Shown one piece after another: positions 14,761-29,154 of a stretch of 64,000 nucleotides of DNA. The notes beneath the pieces are model-generated. The model did no database searches. It had not been told where the DNA came from and saw only the letters and a program-made list of their open reading frames with translations. The position numbers and the translations under genes are program-made. Source of the stretch: Auanema rhodensis (lineage: Eukaryota > Nematoda > Chromadorea > Rhabditida > Rhabditidae); assembly GCA_964057225.1 (NCBI GenBank), contig OZ059898.1, positions 17,213,267 through 17,277,266 on the forward strand, given 5' to 3'. The number at the start of each line of letters is the position of its first letter. Position 1 is the first letter of the stretch.

Positions 14761-16165
14761 GGAATCTAAAAACATCTACTTTTTGCTAAATTATTTTGAA
14801 ATTTTTCGAAAAAATTTTTGTCAAAATGTTTTTGGAAGCAATGTTGAGTGTACATGGAAACTCAACATACACTAATGCATTATTTTTCAAACGATCATAA
14901 CTAATTTTTGTATTAAGCGTTTCTCAATGTAGTATATTGCATTCGATGCGGATTTTTAAGCTGCGTCGATCTGTGTTATCAGATTTGCGCTAGCTTAAAA
15001 ATGCACCGAGATATCAACTGATATAAGTTCACACTTATATCCTCGATTTTCACCCTGAAGAATTAATTTTTTTCGTTGAATAACATTGTCCATCGTCTTT
15101 GCCTTGAAAAAAGGAATCTAAAAACATCTAATTTTTGCTAAATTATTCTGAAATTTTTCGAAAAAATTTTTGTCAAAATGTTTTTGGAAGCAATGTTGAG
15201 TGTACATGGAAACTCAACATACACTAATGCATCATTTTTCAAACGATCATAACTAATTTTTGTATTAAGCGTTTCTCAATGTAGTATAGTGCATTCGATG
15301 CGGATTTTTAAGCTGCGTCGATCTGTGTTATCAGATTTGCGCTAGCTTAAAAATGCACCGAGACATCAACTGATATAAGTTCACACTTATATCCTCGATT
15401 TTCACCCTGAAGAAATAATTTTTTCGTTGAATAACATTGTCCATCGTCTTTGCCTTGAAAAAAGAAATCTAAAAACATCTACTTTTTGCTAAATTATCTT
15501 GAAATTTTTCGAAAAAATTTTTGTCAAAATGTTTTTGGAAGCAATGTTGAGTGTACATGGAAACTCAACATACACTAATGCATCATTTTTCAAACGATCA
15601 TAACTAATTTTTGTATTAAGCGTTTCTCAATGTAGTATAGTGCATTCGATGCGGATTTTTAAGCTGCGTCGATCTGTGTTATCAGATTTGCGCTAGCTTA
15701 AAAATGCACCGAGATATCAACTGATATAAGTTCACACTTATATCCTCGATTTTCACCCTGAAGAATTAATTTTTTCGTTGAATAACAATGTCCATCGTCT
15801 TTGCCTTGAAAAACTAAATCTGAAAACATCTACTTTTTGCTAAATTATTTTGAAATTTTTCGAAAAAATTTTTGTCAAAATGTTTTTGGAAACAATGTTG
15901 AGTGTACATGGAAACTCAACATACACTAATGCATCATTTTTCAAACGATCATAACTAATTTTTGTATTAAGCGTTTCTCAATGTAGTATATTGCATTCGA
16001 TGCGGATTTTTAAGCTGCGTCGATCTGTGTTATCAGATTTGCGCTAGCTTAAAAATGCACCGAGACATCAACTGATATAAGTTCACACTTATATCCTCGA
16101 TTTTCACCCTGAAGAAATAATTTTTTCGTTGAATAACATTGTCCATCGTCTTTGCCTTGAAAAAA
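14761..16165 (+). repeat. Block B core tetramer, copy 4
   Basis: Counterpart of copy 1 at an offset of exactly 7,379 bp, including the 252C/303A ending of its fourth monomer. Confidence 0.83.
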
Positions 16166-17571
16166 GGAATCTAAAAACATCTACTTTTTGCTAAATTATT
16201 TTGAAATTTTTCGAAAAAATTTTTGTCAAAATGTTTTTGGAAGCAATGTTGAGTGTACATGGAAACTCAACATACACTAATGCATTATTTTTCAAACGAT
16301 CATAACTAATTTTTGTATTAAGCGTTTCTCAATGTAGTATATTGCATTCGATGCGGATTTTTAAGCTGCGTCGATCTGTGTTATCAGATTTGCGCTAGCT
16401 TAAAAATGCACCGAGATATCAACTGATATAAGTTCACACTTATATCCTCGATTTTCACCCTGAAGAATTAATTTTTTTCGTTGAATAACATTGTCCATCG
16501 TCTTTGCCTTGAAAAAAGGAATCTAAAAACATCTAATTTTTGCTAAATTATTCTGAAATTTTTCGAAAAAATTTTTGTCAAAATGTTTTTGGAAGCAATG
16601 TTGAGTGTACATGGAAACTCAACATACACTAATGCATCATTTTTCAAACGATCATAACTAATTTTTGTATTAAGCGTTTCTCAATGTAGTATAGTGCATT
16701 CAAAGCGGATTTTTAAGCTGCGTCGATCTGTGTTATCAGATTTGCGCTAGCTTAAAAATGCACCGAGACATCAACTGATATAAGTTCACACTTATATCCT
16801 CGATTTTCACCCTGAAGAAATAATTTTTTCGTTGAATAACATTGTCCATCGTCTTTGCCTTGAAAAAAGAAATCTAAAAACATCTACTTTTTGCTAAATT
16901 ATCTTGAAATTTTTCGAAAAAATTTTTGTCAAAATGTTTTTGGAAGCAATGTTGAGTGTACATGGAAACTCAACATACACTAATGCATCATTTTTCAAAC
17001 GATCATAACTAATTTTTGTATTAAGCGTTTCTCAATGTAGTATAGTGCATTCGATGCGGATTTTTAAGCTGCGTCGATCTGTGTTATCAGATTTGCGCTA
17101 GCTTAAAAATGCACCGAGATATCAACTGATATAAGTTCACACTTATATCCTCGATTTTCACCCTGAAGAATTAATTTTTTCGTTGAATAACAATGTCCAT
17201 CGTCTTTGCCTTGAAAAACTAAATCTGAAAACATCTACTTTTTGCTAAATTATTTTGAAATTTTTCGAAAAAATTTTTGTCAAAATGTTTTTGGAAACAA
17301 TGTTGAGTGTACATGGAAACTCAACATACACTAATGCATCATTTTTCAAACGATCATAACTAATTTTTGTATTAAGCGTTTCTCAATGTAGTATATTGCA
17401 TTCGATGCGGATTTTTAAGCTGCGTCGATCTGTGTTATCAGATTTGCGCTAGCTTAAAAATGCACCGAGATATCAACTGATATAAGTTCACACTTATATC
17501 CTCGATTTTCACCCTGAAGAATTAATTTTTTTCGTTGAATAACATTGTCCATCGTCTTTGCCTTGAAAAAA
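16166..17571 (+). repeat. Block B core tetramer, copy 5
   Basis: Counterpart of copy 2 at an offset of 7,379 bp. It has two private changes at 16702 and 16704 ('cgatgc' to 'caaagc'). Confidence 0.83.
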
Positions 17572-20379
17572 GGAATCTAAAAACATCTAATTTTTGCTAA
17601 ATTATTCTGAAATTTTTCGAAAAAATTTTTGTCAAAATGTTTTTGGAAGCAATGTTGAGTGTACATGGAAACTCAATATACACTAATGCATCATTTTTCA
17701 AACGATCATAACTAATTTTTGTATTAAGCGTTTCTCAATGTAGTATAGTGCATTCGATGCGGATTTTTAAGCTGCGTCGATCTGTGTTATCAGATTTGCG
17801 CTAGCTTAAAAATGCACCGAGACATCAACTGATATAAGTTCACACTTATATCCTCGATTTTCACCCTGAAGAAATAATTTTTTCGTTGAATAACATTGTC
17901 CATCGTCTTTGCCTTGAAAAAAGAAATCTAAAAACATCTACTTTTTGCTAAATTATCTTGAAATTTTTCGAAAAAATTTTTGTCAAAATGTTTTTGGAAG
18001 CAATGTTGAGTGTACATGGAAACTCAACATACACTAATGCATCATTTTTCAAACGATCATAACTAATTTTTGTATTAAGCGTTTCTCATTGTAGTATAGT
18101 GCATTCGATGCGCATTTTTAAGCTGCGTCGATCTGTGTTATCAGATTTGCGCTAGCTTAAAAATGCACCGAGATATCAACTGATATAAGTTCACACTTAT
18201 ATCCTCGATTTTCACCCTGAAGATTTAATTTTTTCGTTGAATAACATTGTCCATCGTCTTTGCCTTGAAAAAAGGAATCTAAAAACATCTACTTTTTGCT
18301 AAATTATTTTGAAATTTTTCGAAAAAATTTTTGTCAAAATGTTTTTGGAAGCAATGTTGAGTGTACATGGAAACTCAACATACACTAATGCATCATTTTT
18401 CAAACGATCATAACTAATTTTTGTATTAAGCGTTTCTCAATGTAGTGTAGTGCATTCGATGCGGATTTTTAAGCTGCGTCGATCTGTGTTATCAGATTTG
18501 CGCTAGCTTAAAAATGCACCGAGATATCAACTGATATAAGTTCACACTTATATCCTCGATTTTCACCCTGAAGATTTAATTTTTTCGTTGAATAACATTG
18601 TCCATCGTCTTTGCCTTGAGAAAAGGAATCTAAAAACATCTACTTTTTGCTAAATTATGATGAAATTTTTCGAAAAAATTTTTGTCAAAATGTTTTTGGA
18701 AGCAATGTTGAGTGTACATGGAAACTCAACATACACTAATGCATCATTTTTCAAACGATCATAACTAATTTTTGTATTAAGCGTTTCTCATTGTAGTATA
18801 GTGCATTCGATGCGCATTTTTAAGCTGCGTCGATCTGTGTTATCAGATTTGCGCTAGCTTAAAAATGCACCGAGATATCAACTGATATAAGTTCACACTT
18901 ATATCCTCGATTTTCACCCTGAAGATTTAATTTTTTCGTTGAATAACATTGTCCATCGTCTTTGCCTTGAAAAAAGGAATCTAAAAACATCTACTTTTTG
19001 CTAAATTATTTTGAAATTTTTCGAAAAAATTTTTGTCAAAATGTTTTTGGAAGCAATGTTGAGTGTACATGGAAACTCAACATACACTAATGCATCATTT
19101 TTCAAACGATCATAACTAATTTTTGTATTAAGCGTTTCTCAATGTAGTATAGTGCATTCGATGCGGATTTTTAAGCTGCGTCGATCTGTGTTATCAGATT
19201 TGCGCTAGCTTAAAAATGCACCGAGATATCAACTGATATAAGTTCACACTTATATCCTCGATTTTCACCCTGAAGATTTAATTTTTTCGTTGAATAACAT
19301 TGTCCATCGTCTTTGCCTTGAGAAAAGGAATCTAAAAACATCTACTTTTTGCTAAATTATTTTGAAATTTTTCGAAAAAATTTTTGTCAAAATGTTTTTG
19401 GAAGCAATGTTGAGTGTACATGGAAACTCAACATACACTAATGCACCATTTTTCAAACGATCATAACTAATTTTTGTATTAAGCGTTTCTTAATGTAGTA
19501 TAGTGCATTCGATGCGGAATTTTAAGCTGCGTCGATCTGTGTTATCAGATTTGCGCTAGCTTAAAAATGCACCGAGATATCAACTGATATAAGTTCACAC
19601 TTATATCCTCGATTTTCACCCTGAAGAAATAATTTTTTCGTTGAATAACATTGTCCATCGTCTTTGCCTTGAAAAAAGGAATCTAAAAACATCTACTTTT
19701 TGCTAAATTATTTTGAAATTTTTCGAAAAAATTTTTGTCAAAATGTTTTTGGAAGCAATGTTGAGTGTACATGGAAACTCAACATACACTAATGCATCAT
19801 TTTTCAAACGATCATAACTAATTTTTGTATTAAGCGTTTCTCAATGTAGTATAGTGCATTCGATGCGGATTTTTAAGCTGCGTCGATCTGTGTTATCAGA
19901 TTTGCGCTAGCTTAAAAATGCACCGAGACATCAACTGATATAAGTTCACACTTATATCCTCGATTTTCACCCTGAAGAATTAATTTTTTCGTTGAATAAC
20001 ATTGTCCATCGTCTTTGCCTTGAAAAAAGGAATCTAAAAACATTTACTTTTTGCTAAATTATTCTGAAATTTTTCGAAAAAATTTTTGTCAAAATGTTTT
20101 TGGAAGCAATGTTGAGTGTACATGGAAACTCAACATACACTAATGCACCATTTTTCAAACGATCATAACTAATTTTTGTATTAAGCGTTTCTCAATGTAG
20201 TATAGTGCATTCGATGCGGATTTTTAAGCTGCGTCGATCTGTGTTATCAGATTTGCGCTAGCTTAAAAATGCACCGAGATATCAACTGATATAAGTTCAC
20301 ACTTATATCCTCGATTTTCACCCTGAAGATTTAATTTTTTCGTTGAATAACATTGTCCATCGTCTTTGCCTTGAGAAAA

Positions 20380-21432
20380 GGAATCTAAAAACATCTACTT
20401 TTTGCTAAATTATTTTGAAATTTTTCGAAAAAATTTTTGTCAAAATGTTTTTGGAAGCAATGTTGAGTGTACATGGAAACTCAACATACACTAATGCACC
20501 ATTTTTCAAACGATCATAACTAATTTTTGTATTAAGCGTTTCTTAATGTAGTATAGTGCATTCGATGCGGATTTTTAAGCTGCGTCGATCTGTGTTATCA
20601 GATTTGCGCTAGCTTAAAAATGCACCGAGATATCAACTGATATAAGTTCACACTTATATCCTCGATTTTCACCCTGAAGAAATAATTTTTTCGTTGAATA
20701 ACATTGTCCATCGTCTTTGCCTTGAAAAAAGGAATCTAAAAACATCTACTTTTTGCTAAATTATTTTGAAATTTTTCGAAAAAATTTTTGTCAAAATGTT
20801 TTTGGAAGCAATGTTGAGTGTACATGGAAACTCAACATACACTAATGCATCATTTTTCAAACGATCATAACTAATTTTTGTATTAAGCGTTTCTCAATGT
20901 AGTATAGTGCATTCGATGCGGATTTTTAAGCTGCGTCGATCTGTGTTATCAGATTTGCGCTAGCTTAAAAATGCACCGAGATATCAACTGATATAAGTTC
21001 ACACTTATATCCTCGATTTTTACCCTGAAGATTTAAATTTTTCCTTGAATAACATTGTCCATCGTCTTTGCCTTGAAAAAAGGAATCTAACAACATTTAC
21101 TTTTTGCTAAATTATTTTGAAATTTTTCGAAAAAATTTTTGTCAAAATGTTTTTGGAAGCAATGTTGAGTGTACATGGAAACTCAACATACACTAATGCA
21201 TCATTTTTCAAACGATCATAACTAATTTTTGTATTAAGCGTTTCTCAATGTAGTATAGTGCATTCGATGCGGATTTTTAAGCTGCGTCGATCTGTGTTAT
21301 CAGATTTGCGCTAGCTTAAAAATGCACCGAGACATCAACTGATATAAGTTCACACTTATATTCTCGATTTTCACCCTGAAGAATTAATTTTTTCGTTGAA
21401 TAACATTGTCCATCGTCTTTGCCTTGAAAAAA
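20380..21432 (+). repeat. Block C trimer repeated 1,755 bp downstream
   Basis: Monomers 20380, 20731 and 21082 match 22135, 22486 and 22837 in type order. The third differs by 'tttctc' versus 'ttcctc' and by 'attctcg' versus 'atcctcg'. Confidence 0.78.
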
Positions 21433-22485
21433 GGAATCTAAAAACATCTACTTTTTGCTAAATTATTTTGAAATTTTTCGAAAAAATTTTTGTCAAAATG
21501 TTTTTGGAAGCAATGTTGAGTGTACATGGAAACTCAACATACACTAATGCATCATTTTTCAAACGATCATAACTAATTTTTGTATTAAGCGTTTCTCATT
21601 GTAGTATAGTGCATTCGATGCGCATTTTTAAGCTGCGTCGATCTGTGTTATCAGATTTGCGCTAGCTTAAAAATGCACCGAGATATCAACTGATATAAGT
21701 TCACACTTATATCCTCGATTTTCACCCTGAAGATTTAATTTTTTCGTTGAATAACATTGTCCATCGTCTTTGCCTTGAAAAAAGGAATCTAAAAACATCT
21801 ACTTTTTGCTAAATTATTTTGAAATTTTTCGAAAAAATTTTTGTCAAAATGTTTTTGGAAGCAATGTTGAGTGTACATGGAAACTCAACATACACTAATG
21901 CATCATTTTTCAAACGATCATAACTAATTTTTGTATTAAGCGTTTCTCAATGTAGTATAGTGCATTCGATGCGGATTTTTAAGCTGCGTCGATCTGTGTT
22001 ATCAGATTTGCGCTAGCTTAAAAATGCACCGAGATATCAACTGATATAAGTTCACACTTATATCCTCGATTTTCACCCTGAAGATTTAATTTTTTCGTTG
22101 AATAACATTGTCCATCGTCTTTGCCTTGAGAAAAGGAATCTAAAAACATCTACTTTTTGCTAAATTATTTTGAAATTTTTCGAAAAAATTTTTGTCAAAA
22201 TGTTTTTGGAAGCAATGTTGAGTGTACATGGAAACTCAACATACACTAATGCACCATTTTTCAAACGATCATAACTAATTTTTGTATTAAGCGTTTCTTA
22301 ATGTAGTATAGTGCATTCGATGCGGATTTTTAAGCTGCGTCGATCTGTGTTATCAGATTTGCGCTAGCTTAAAAATGCACCGAGATATCAACTGATATAA
22401 GTTCACACTTATATCCTCGATTTTCACCCTGAAGAAATAATTTTTTCGTTGAATAACATTGTCCATCGTCTTTGCCTTGAAAAAA

Positions 22486-23889
22486 GGAATCTAAAAACAT
22501 CTACTTTTTGCTAAATTATTTTGAAATTTTTCGAAAAAATTTTTGTCAAAATGTTTTTGGAAGCAATGTTGAGTGTACATGGAAACTCAACATACACTAA
22601 TGCATCATTTTTCAAACGATCATAACTAATTTTTGTATTAAGCGTTTCTCAATGTAGTATAGTGCATTCGATGCGGATTTTTAAGCTGCGTCGATCTGTG
22701 TTATCAGATTTGCGCTAGCTTAAAAATGCACCGAGATATCAACTGATATAAGTTCACACTTATATCCTCGATTTTTACCCTGAAGATTTAAATTTTTCCT
22801 TGAATAACATTGTCCATCGTCTTTGCCTTGAAAAAAGGAATCTAACAACATTTACTTTTTGCTAAATTATTTTGAAATTTTTCGAAAAAATTTTTGTCAA
22901 AATGTTTTTGGAAGCAATGTTGAGTGTACATGGAAACTCAACATACACTAATGCATCATTTTTCAAACGATCATAACTAATTTTTGTATTAAGCGTTCCT
23001 CAATGTAGTATAGTGCATTCGATGCGGATTTTTAAGCTGCGTCGATCTGTGTTATCAGATTTGCGCTAGCTTAAAAATGCACCGAGACATCAACTGATAT
23101 AAGTTCACACTTATATCCTCGATTTTCACCCTGAAGAATTAATTTTTTCGTTGAATAACATTGTCCATCGTCTTTGCCTTGAAAAAAGGAATCTAAAAAC
23201 ATTTACTTTTTGCTAAATTATTCTGAAATGTTTCGAAAAAATTTTTGTCAAAATGTTTTTGGAAGCAATGTTGAGTGTACATGGAAACTCAACATACACT
23301 AATGCACCATTTTTCAAACGATCATAACTAATTTTTGTATTAAGCGTTTCTCAATGTAGTATAGTGCATTCGATGCGGATTTTTAAGCTGCGTCGATCTG
23401 TGTTATCAGATTTGCGCTAGCTTAAAAATGCACCGAGATATCAACTGATATAAGTTCACACTTATATCCTCGATTTTCACCCTGAAGAATTAATTTTTTC
23501 GTTGAATAACATTGTCCATCGTCTTTGCCTTGAAAAAAGGAATCTAAAAACATCTACTTTTTGCTGAATTATTTTGAAATTTTTCGAAAAAATTTTTGTC
23601 AAAATGTTTTTGGAAGCAATGTTGAGTGTACATGGAAACTCAACATACACTAATGCACCATTTTTCAAACGATCATAACTAATTTTTGTATTAAGCGTTT
23701 CTTAATGTAGTATAGTGCATTCGATGCGGATTTTTAAGCTGCGTCGATCTGTGTTATCAGATTTGCGCTAGCTTAAAAATGCACCGAGATATCAACTGAT
23801 ATAAGTTCACACTTATATCCTCGATTTTCACCCTGAAGAAATAATTTTTTCGTTGAATAACATTGTCCATCGTCTTTGCCTTGAAAAAA
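22486..23889 (+). repeat. Block C tetramer, copy 1
   Basis: Monomers 22486, 22837, 23188 and 23539 carry, in order, the 'gatttaaattt', 'aacaacattta' with 'gttcctc', 'atttac' with 'attctg', and 'gctgaa' types. The same order recurs from 23890 at 1,404 bp. Confidence 0.83.
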
Positions 23890-25293
23890 GGAATCTAAAA
23901 ACATCTACTTTTTGCTAAATTATTTTGAAATTTTTCGAAAAAATTTTTGTCAAAATGTTTTTGGAAGCAATGTTGAGTGTACATGGAAACTCAACATACA
24001 CTAATGCATCATTTTTCAAACGATCATAACTAATTTTTGTATTAAGCGTTTCTCAATGTAGTATAGTGCATTCGATGCGGATTTTTAAGCTGCGTCGATC
24101 TGTGTTATCAGATTTGCGCTAGCTTAAAAATGCACCGAGATATCAACTGATATAAGTTCACACTTATATCCTCGATTTTTACCCTGAAGATTTAAATTTT
24201 TCCTTGAATAACATTGTCCATCGTCTTTGCCTTGAAAAAAGGAATCTAACAACATTTACTTTTTGCTAAATTATTTTGAAATTTTTCGAAAAAATTTTTG
24301 TCAAAATGTTTTTGGAAGCAATGTTGAGTGTACATGGAAACTCAACATACACTAATGCATCATTTTTCAAACGATCATAACTAATTTTTGTATTAAGCGT
24401 TCCTCAATGTAGTATAGTGCATTCGATGCGGATTTTTAAGCTGCGTCGATCTGTGTTATCAGATTTGCGCTAGCTTAAAAATGCACCGAGACATCAACTG
24501 ATATAAGTTCACACTTATATCCTCGATTTTCACCCTGAAGAATTAATTTTTTCGTTGAATAACATTGTCCATCGTCTTTGCCTTGAAAAAAGGAATCTAA
24601 AAACATTTACTTTTTGCTAAATTATTCTGAAATTTTTCGAAAAAATTTTTGTCAAAATGTTTTTGGAAGCAATGTTGAGTGTACATGGAAACTCAACATA
24701 CACTAATGCACCATTTTTCAAACGATCATAACTAATTTTTGTATTAAGCGTTTCTCAATGTAGTATAGTGCATTCGATGCGGATTTTTAAGCTGCGTCGA
24801 TCTGTGTTATCAGATTTGCGCTAGCTTAAAAATGCACCGAGATATCAACTGATATAAGTTCACACTTATATCCTCGATTTTCACCCTGAAGAATTAATTT
24901 TTTCGTTGAATAACATTGTCCATCGTCTTTGCCTTGAAAAAAGGAATCTAAAAACATCTACTTTTTGCTGAATTATTTTGAAATTTTTCGAAAAAATTTT
25001 TGTCAAAATGTTTTTGGAAGCAATGTTGAGTGTACATGGAAACTCAACATACACTAATGCATTATTTTTCAAACGATCATAACTAATTTTTGTATTAAGC
25101 GTTTCTCAATGTAGTATAGTGCATTCGATGCGGATTTTTAAACTGCGTCGATCTGTGTTATCAGATTTGCGCTAGCTTAAAAATGCACCGAGATATGAAC
25201 TGATATAAGTTCACACTTATATCCTCGATTTTCACCCTGAAGAATTAATTTTTTCGTTGAATAACATTGTCCATCGTCTTTGCCTTGAAAAAA
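23890..25293 (+). repeat. Block C tetramer, copy 2
   Basis: Monomers 23890, 24241, 24592 and 24943 repeat the order of copy 1. The last is a hybrid, with 'gcatta' and 'gatatgaac' (a block-A marker) where copy 1 has 'gcacc' and 'cttaatg'. Monomers 24592-25293 are followed by a similar dimer at 25294-25995 (702 bp). Confidence 0.8.
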
Positions 25294-25995
25294 GGAATCT
25301 AAAAACATTTACTTTTTGCTAAATTATTCTGAAATTTTTCGAAAAAATTTTTGTCAAAATGTTTTTGGAAGCAATGTTGAGTGTACATGGAAACTCAACA
25401 TACACTAATGCACCATTTTTCAAACGATCATAACTAATTTTTGTATTAAGCGTTTCTCAATGTAGTATAGTGCATTCGATGCGGATTTTTAAGCTGCGTC
25501 GATCTGTGTTATCAGATTTGCGCTAGCTTAAAAATGCACCGAGATATCAACTGATATAAGTTCACACTTATATCCTCGATTTTCACCCTGAAGAATTAAT
25601 TTTTTCGTTGAATAACATTGTCCATCGTCTTTGCCTTGAAAAAAGGAATCTAAAAACATCTACTTTTTGCTGAATTATTTTGAAATTTTTCGAAAAAATT
25701 TTTGTCAAAATGTTTTTGGAAGCAATGTTGAGTGTACATGGAAACTCAACATACACTAATGCATCATTTTTCAAACGATCATAACTAATTTTTGTATTAA
25801 GCGTTTCTCAATGTAGTATAGTGCATTCGATGCGGATTTTTAAGCTGCGTCGATCTGTGTTATCAGATTTGCGCTAGCTTAAAAATGCACCGAGACATCA
25901 ACTGATATAAGTTCACACTTATATCCTCGATTTTCACCCTGAAGAAATAATTTTTTCGTTGAATAACATTGTCCATCGTCTTTGCCTTGAAAAAA

Positions 25996-28803
25996 GGAAT
26001 CTAAAAACATCTACTTTTTGCTAAATTATTTTGAAATTTTTCGAAAAAAGTTTTGTCAAAATGTTTTTGGAAGCAATGTTGAGTGTACATGGAAACTCAA
26101 CATACACTAATGCATCATTTTTCAAACGATCATAACTAATTTTTGTATTAAGCGTTTCTCAATGTAGTATAGTGCATTCGATGCGGATTTTTAAGCTGCG
26201 TCGATCTGTGTTATCAGATTTGCGCTAGCTTAAAAATGCACCGAGACATCAACTGATATAAGTTCACACTTATATCCTCGATTTTCACCCTGAAGATTTA
26301 ATTTTTTCGTTGAATAACATTGTCCATCGTCTTTGCCTTGAGAAAAGGAATCTAAAAACATCTACTTTTTGCTAAATTATTTTGAAATTTTTCGAAAAAA
26401 TTTTTGTCAAAATGTTTTTGGAAGCAATGTTGAGTGTACATGGAAACTCAACATACACTAATGCACCATTTTTCAAACGATCATAACTAATTTTTGTATT
26501 AAGCGTTTCTTAATGTAGTATAGTGCATTCGATGCGGATTTTTAAGCTGCGTCGATCTGTGTTATCAGATTTGCGCTAGCTTAAAAATGCACCGAGATAT
26601 CAACTGATATAAGTTCACACTTATATCCTCGATTTTCACCCTGAAGAAATAATTTTTTCGTTGAATAACATTGTCCATCGTCTTTGCCTTGAAAAAAGGA
26701 ATCTAAAAACATCTACTTTTTGCTAAATTATTTTGAAATTTTTCGAAAAAATTTTTGTCAAAATGTTTTTGGAAGCAATGTTGAGTGTACATGGAAACTC
26801 AACATACACTAATGCATCATTTTTCAAACGATCATAACTAATTTTTGTATTAAGCGTTTCTCAATGTAGTATAGTGCATTCGATGCGGATTTTTAAGCTG
26901 CGTCGATCTGTGTTATCAGATTTGCGCTAGCTTAAAAATGCACCGAGACATCAACTGATATAAGTTCACACTTATATCCTCGATTTTCACCCTGAAGAAA
27001 TAATTTTTTCGTTGAATAACATTGTCCATCGTCTTTGCCTTGAAAAAAGGAATCTAAAAACATCTACTTTTTGCTAAATTATTTTGAAATTTTTCGAAAA
27101 AAGTTTTGTCAAAATGTTTTTGGAAGCAATGTTGAGTGTACATGGAAACTCAACATACACTAATGCATCATTTTTCAAACGATCATAACTAATTTTTGTA
27201 TCAAGCGTTTCTCAATGTAGTATAGTGCATTCGATGCGGATTTTTAAGCTGCGTCGATCTGTGTTATGAGATTTGCGCTAGCTTAAAAATGCACCGAGAT
27301 ATCAACTGATATAAGTTCACACTTATATCGTCGATTTTCACCCTGAAGAAATAATTTTTTCGTTGAATAACATTGTCCATCGTCTTTGCCTTGAAAAAAG
27401 GAATCTAAAAACATCTACTTTTTGCTAAATTATTTTGAAATTTTTCGAAAAAATTTTTGTCAAAATGTTTTTGGAAGCAATGTTGAGTGTACATGGAAAC
27501 TCAACATACACTAATGCATCATTTTTCAAACGATCATAACTAATTTTTGTATTAAGCGTTTCTCAATGTAGTATAGTGCATTCGATGCGGATTTTTAAGC
27601 TGCGTCGATCTGTGTTATCAGATTTGCGCTAGCTTAAAAATGCACCGAGACATCAACTGATATAAGTTCACACTTATATCCTCGATTTTCACCCTGAAGA
27701 AATAATTTTTTCGTTGAATAACATTGTCCATCGTCTTTGCCTTGAAAAAAGGAATCTAAAAACATCTACTTTTTGCTAAATTATTTTGAAATTTTTCGAA
27801 AAAAGTTTTGTCAAAATGTTTTTGGAAGCAATGTTGAGTGTACATGGAAACTCAACATACACTAATGCATCATTTTTCAAACGATCATAACTAATTTTTG
27901 TATTAAGCGTTTCTCAATGTAGTATAGTGCATTCGATGCGGATTTTTAAGCTGCGTCGATCTGTGTTATCAGATTTGCGCTAGCTTAAAAATGCACCGAG
28001 ACATCAACTGATATAAGTTCACACTTATATCCTCGATTTTCACCCTGAAGAAATAATTTTTTCGTTGAATAACATTGTCCATCGTCTTTGCCTTGAAAAA
28101 AGGAATCTAAAAACATCTACTTTTTGCTAAATTATTTTGAAATTTTTCGAAAAAAGTTTTGTCAAAATGTTTTTGGAAGCAATGTTGAGTGTACATGGAA
28201 ACTCAACATACACTAATGCATCATTTTTCAAACGATCATAACTAATTTTTGTATTAAGCGTTTCTCAATGTAGTATAGTGCATTCGATGCGGATTTTTAA
28301 GCTGCGTCGATCTGTGTTATCAGATTTGCGCTAGCTTAAAAATGCACCGAGACATCAACTGATATAAGTTCACACTTATATCCTCGATTTTCACCCTGAA
28401 GATTTAATTTTTTCGTTGAATAACATTGTCCATCGTCTTTGCCTTGAGAAAAGGAATCTAAAAACATCTACTTTTTGCTAAATTATTTTGAAATTTTTCG
28501 AAAAAATTTTTGTCAAAATGTTTTTGGAAGCAATGTTGAGTGTACATGGAAACTCAACATACACTAATGCACCATTTTTCAAACGATCATAACTAATTTT
28601 TGTATTAAGCGTTTCTTAATGTAGTATAGTGCATTCGATGCGGATTTTTAAGCTGCGTCGATCTGTGTTATCAGATTTGCGCTAGCTTAAAAATGCACCG
28701 AGATATCAACTGATATAAGTTCACACTTATATCCTCGATTTTCACCCTGAAGAAATAATTTTTTCGTTGAATAACATTGTCCATCGTCTTTGCCTTGAAA
28801 AAA
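25996..28803 (+). repeat. Block D HOR, copy 1 (8 monomers, 2,808 bp)
   Basis: Eight monomers match 29155-31962 in order at an offset of 3,159 bp (nine monomers). Shared rare markers are 'gtatcaagcg' with 'gttatgag' (27049 and 30208) and 'gagaaaagg' (26340/29499 and 28446/31605). T55G ('aaaaaagtttt') occurs nine times in the window, all inside block D. A private 'atatcgtcg' lies near 27326. Confidence 0.88.
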
Positions 28804-29154
28804 GGAATCTAAAAACATCTACTTTTTGCTAAATTATTTTGAAATTTTTCGAAAAAAGTTTTGTCAAAATGTTTTTGGAAGCAATGTTGAGTGTACATGG
28901 AAACTCAACATACACTAATGCATCATTTTTCAAACGATCATAACTAATTTTTGTATTAAGCGTTTCTCAATGTAGTATAGTGCATTCGATGCGGATTTTT
29001 AAGCTGCGTCGATCTGTGTTATCAGATTTGCGCTAGCTTAAAAATGCACCGAGACATCAACTGATATAAGTTCACACTTATATCCTCGATTTTCACCCTG
29101 AAGAAATAATTTTTTCGTTGAATAACATTGTCCATCGTCTTTGCCTTGAAAAAA
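28804..29154 (+). repeat. Block D spacer monomer between HOR copies
   Basis: Ninth monomer of the 3,159-bp period. It is of T55G type, but its counterpart at 31963 is of another type ('attctg', 'gcacc'), so the duplication ends at 31962. Confidence 0.8.

Larger units (their letters stand above)
13708..17571 (+). repeat. Block B segmental duplication, right copy (11 monomers)
   Basis: Copy of 6329-10192. The constant offset means both copies hold the same number and placement of T7 monomers. By eye the only differences I noted are at 16702 and 16704; a base-level alignment could show others. Confidence 0.88.
5273..17922 (+). repeat. Block B: second tetramer HOR with mixed 351/352-bp monomers
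   Basis: This block is dominated by monomers with 'tatattgc', 'catctaattt', 'atcttg' and 'ctaaatctg', and it holds 14 of the 18 monomers with a seven-T run (352 bp). A core tetramer occurs five times (starts 7382, 8787, 11599, 14761, 16166). Extra monomers lie between some copies, so spacings are 1405, 2812, 3162 and 1405 bp. Monomers at 10193, 10545, 13005 and 17572 share a 'ctcaatatac' change. Confidence 0.87.
17923..25995 (+). repeat. Block C: overlapping short HORs (2, 4, 5 and 8 monomers)
   Basis: Marker monomers: 'ctcattg' with 'gcgcattttt' (17923, 18625, 21433); 'gagaaaagg' with 'gcacc' and 'cttaatg' (19327, 20380, 22135); 'tttttaccc' with 'gatttaaattt' (20731, 22486, 23890); 'aacaacattta' (21082, 22837, 24241). 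Their spacings show several superposed periods: 702 bp at 17923/18625, 2,808 bp from 18625-19677 to 21433-22485, 1,755 bp from 20380-21432 to 22135-23187, and 1,404 bp from 22486 to 23890. No T7 monomer occurs here. Private changes include 'ttatgatg' near 18656 and 'gaaatgtttcg' near 23228. Confidence 0.85.
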
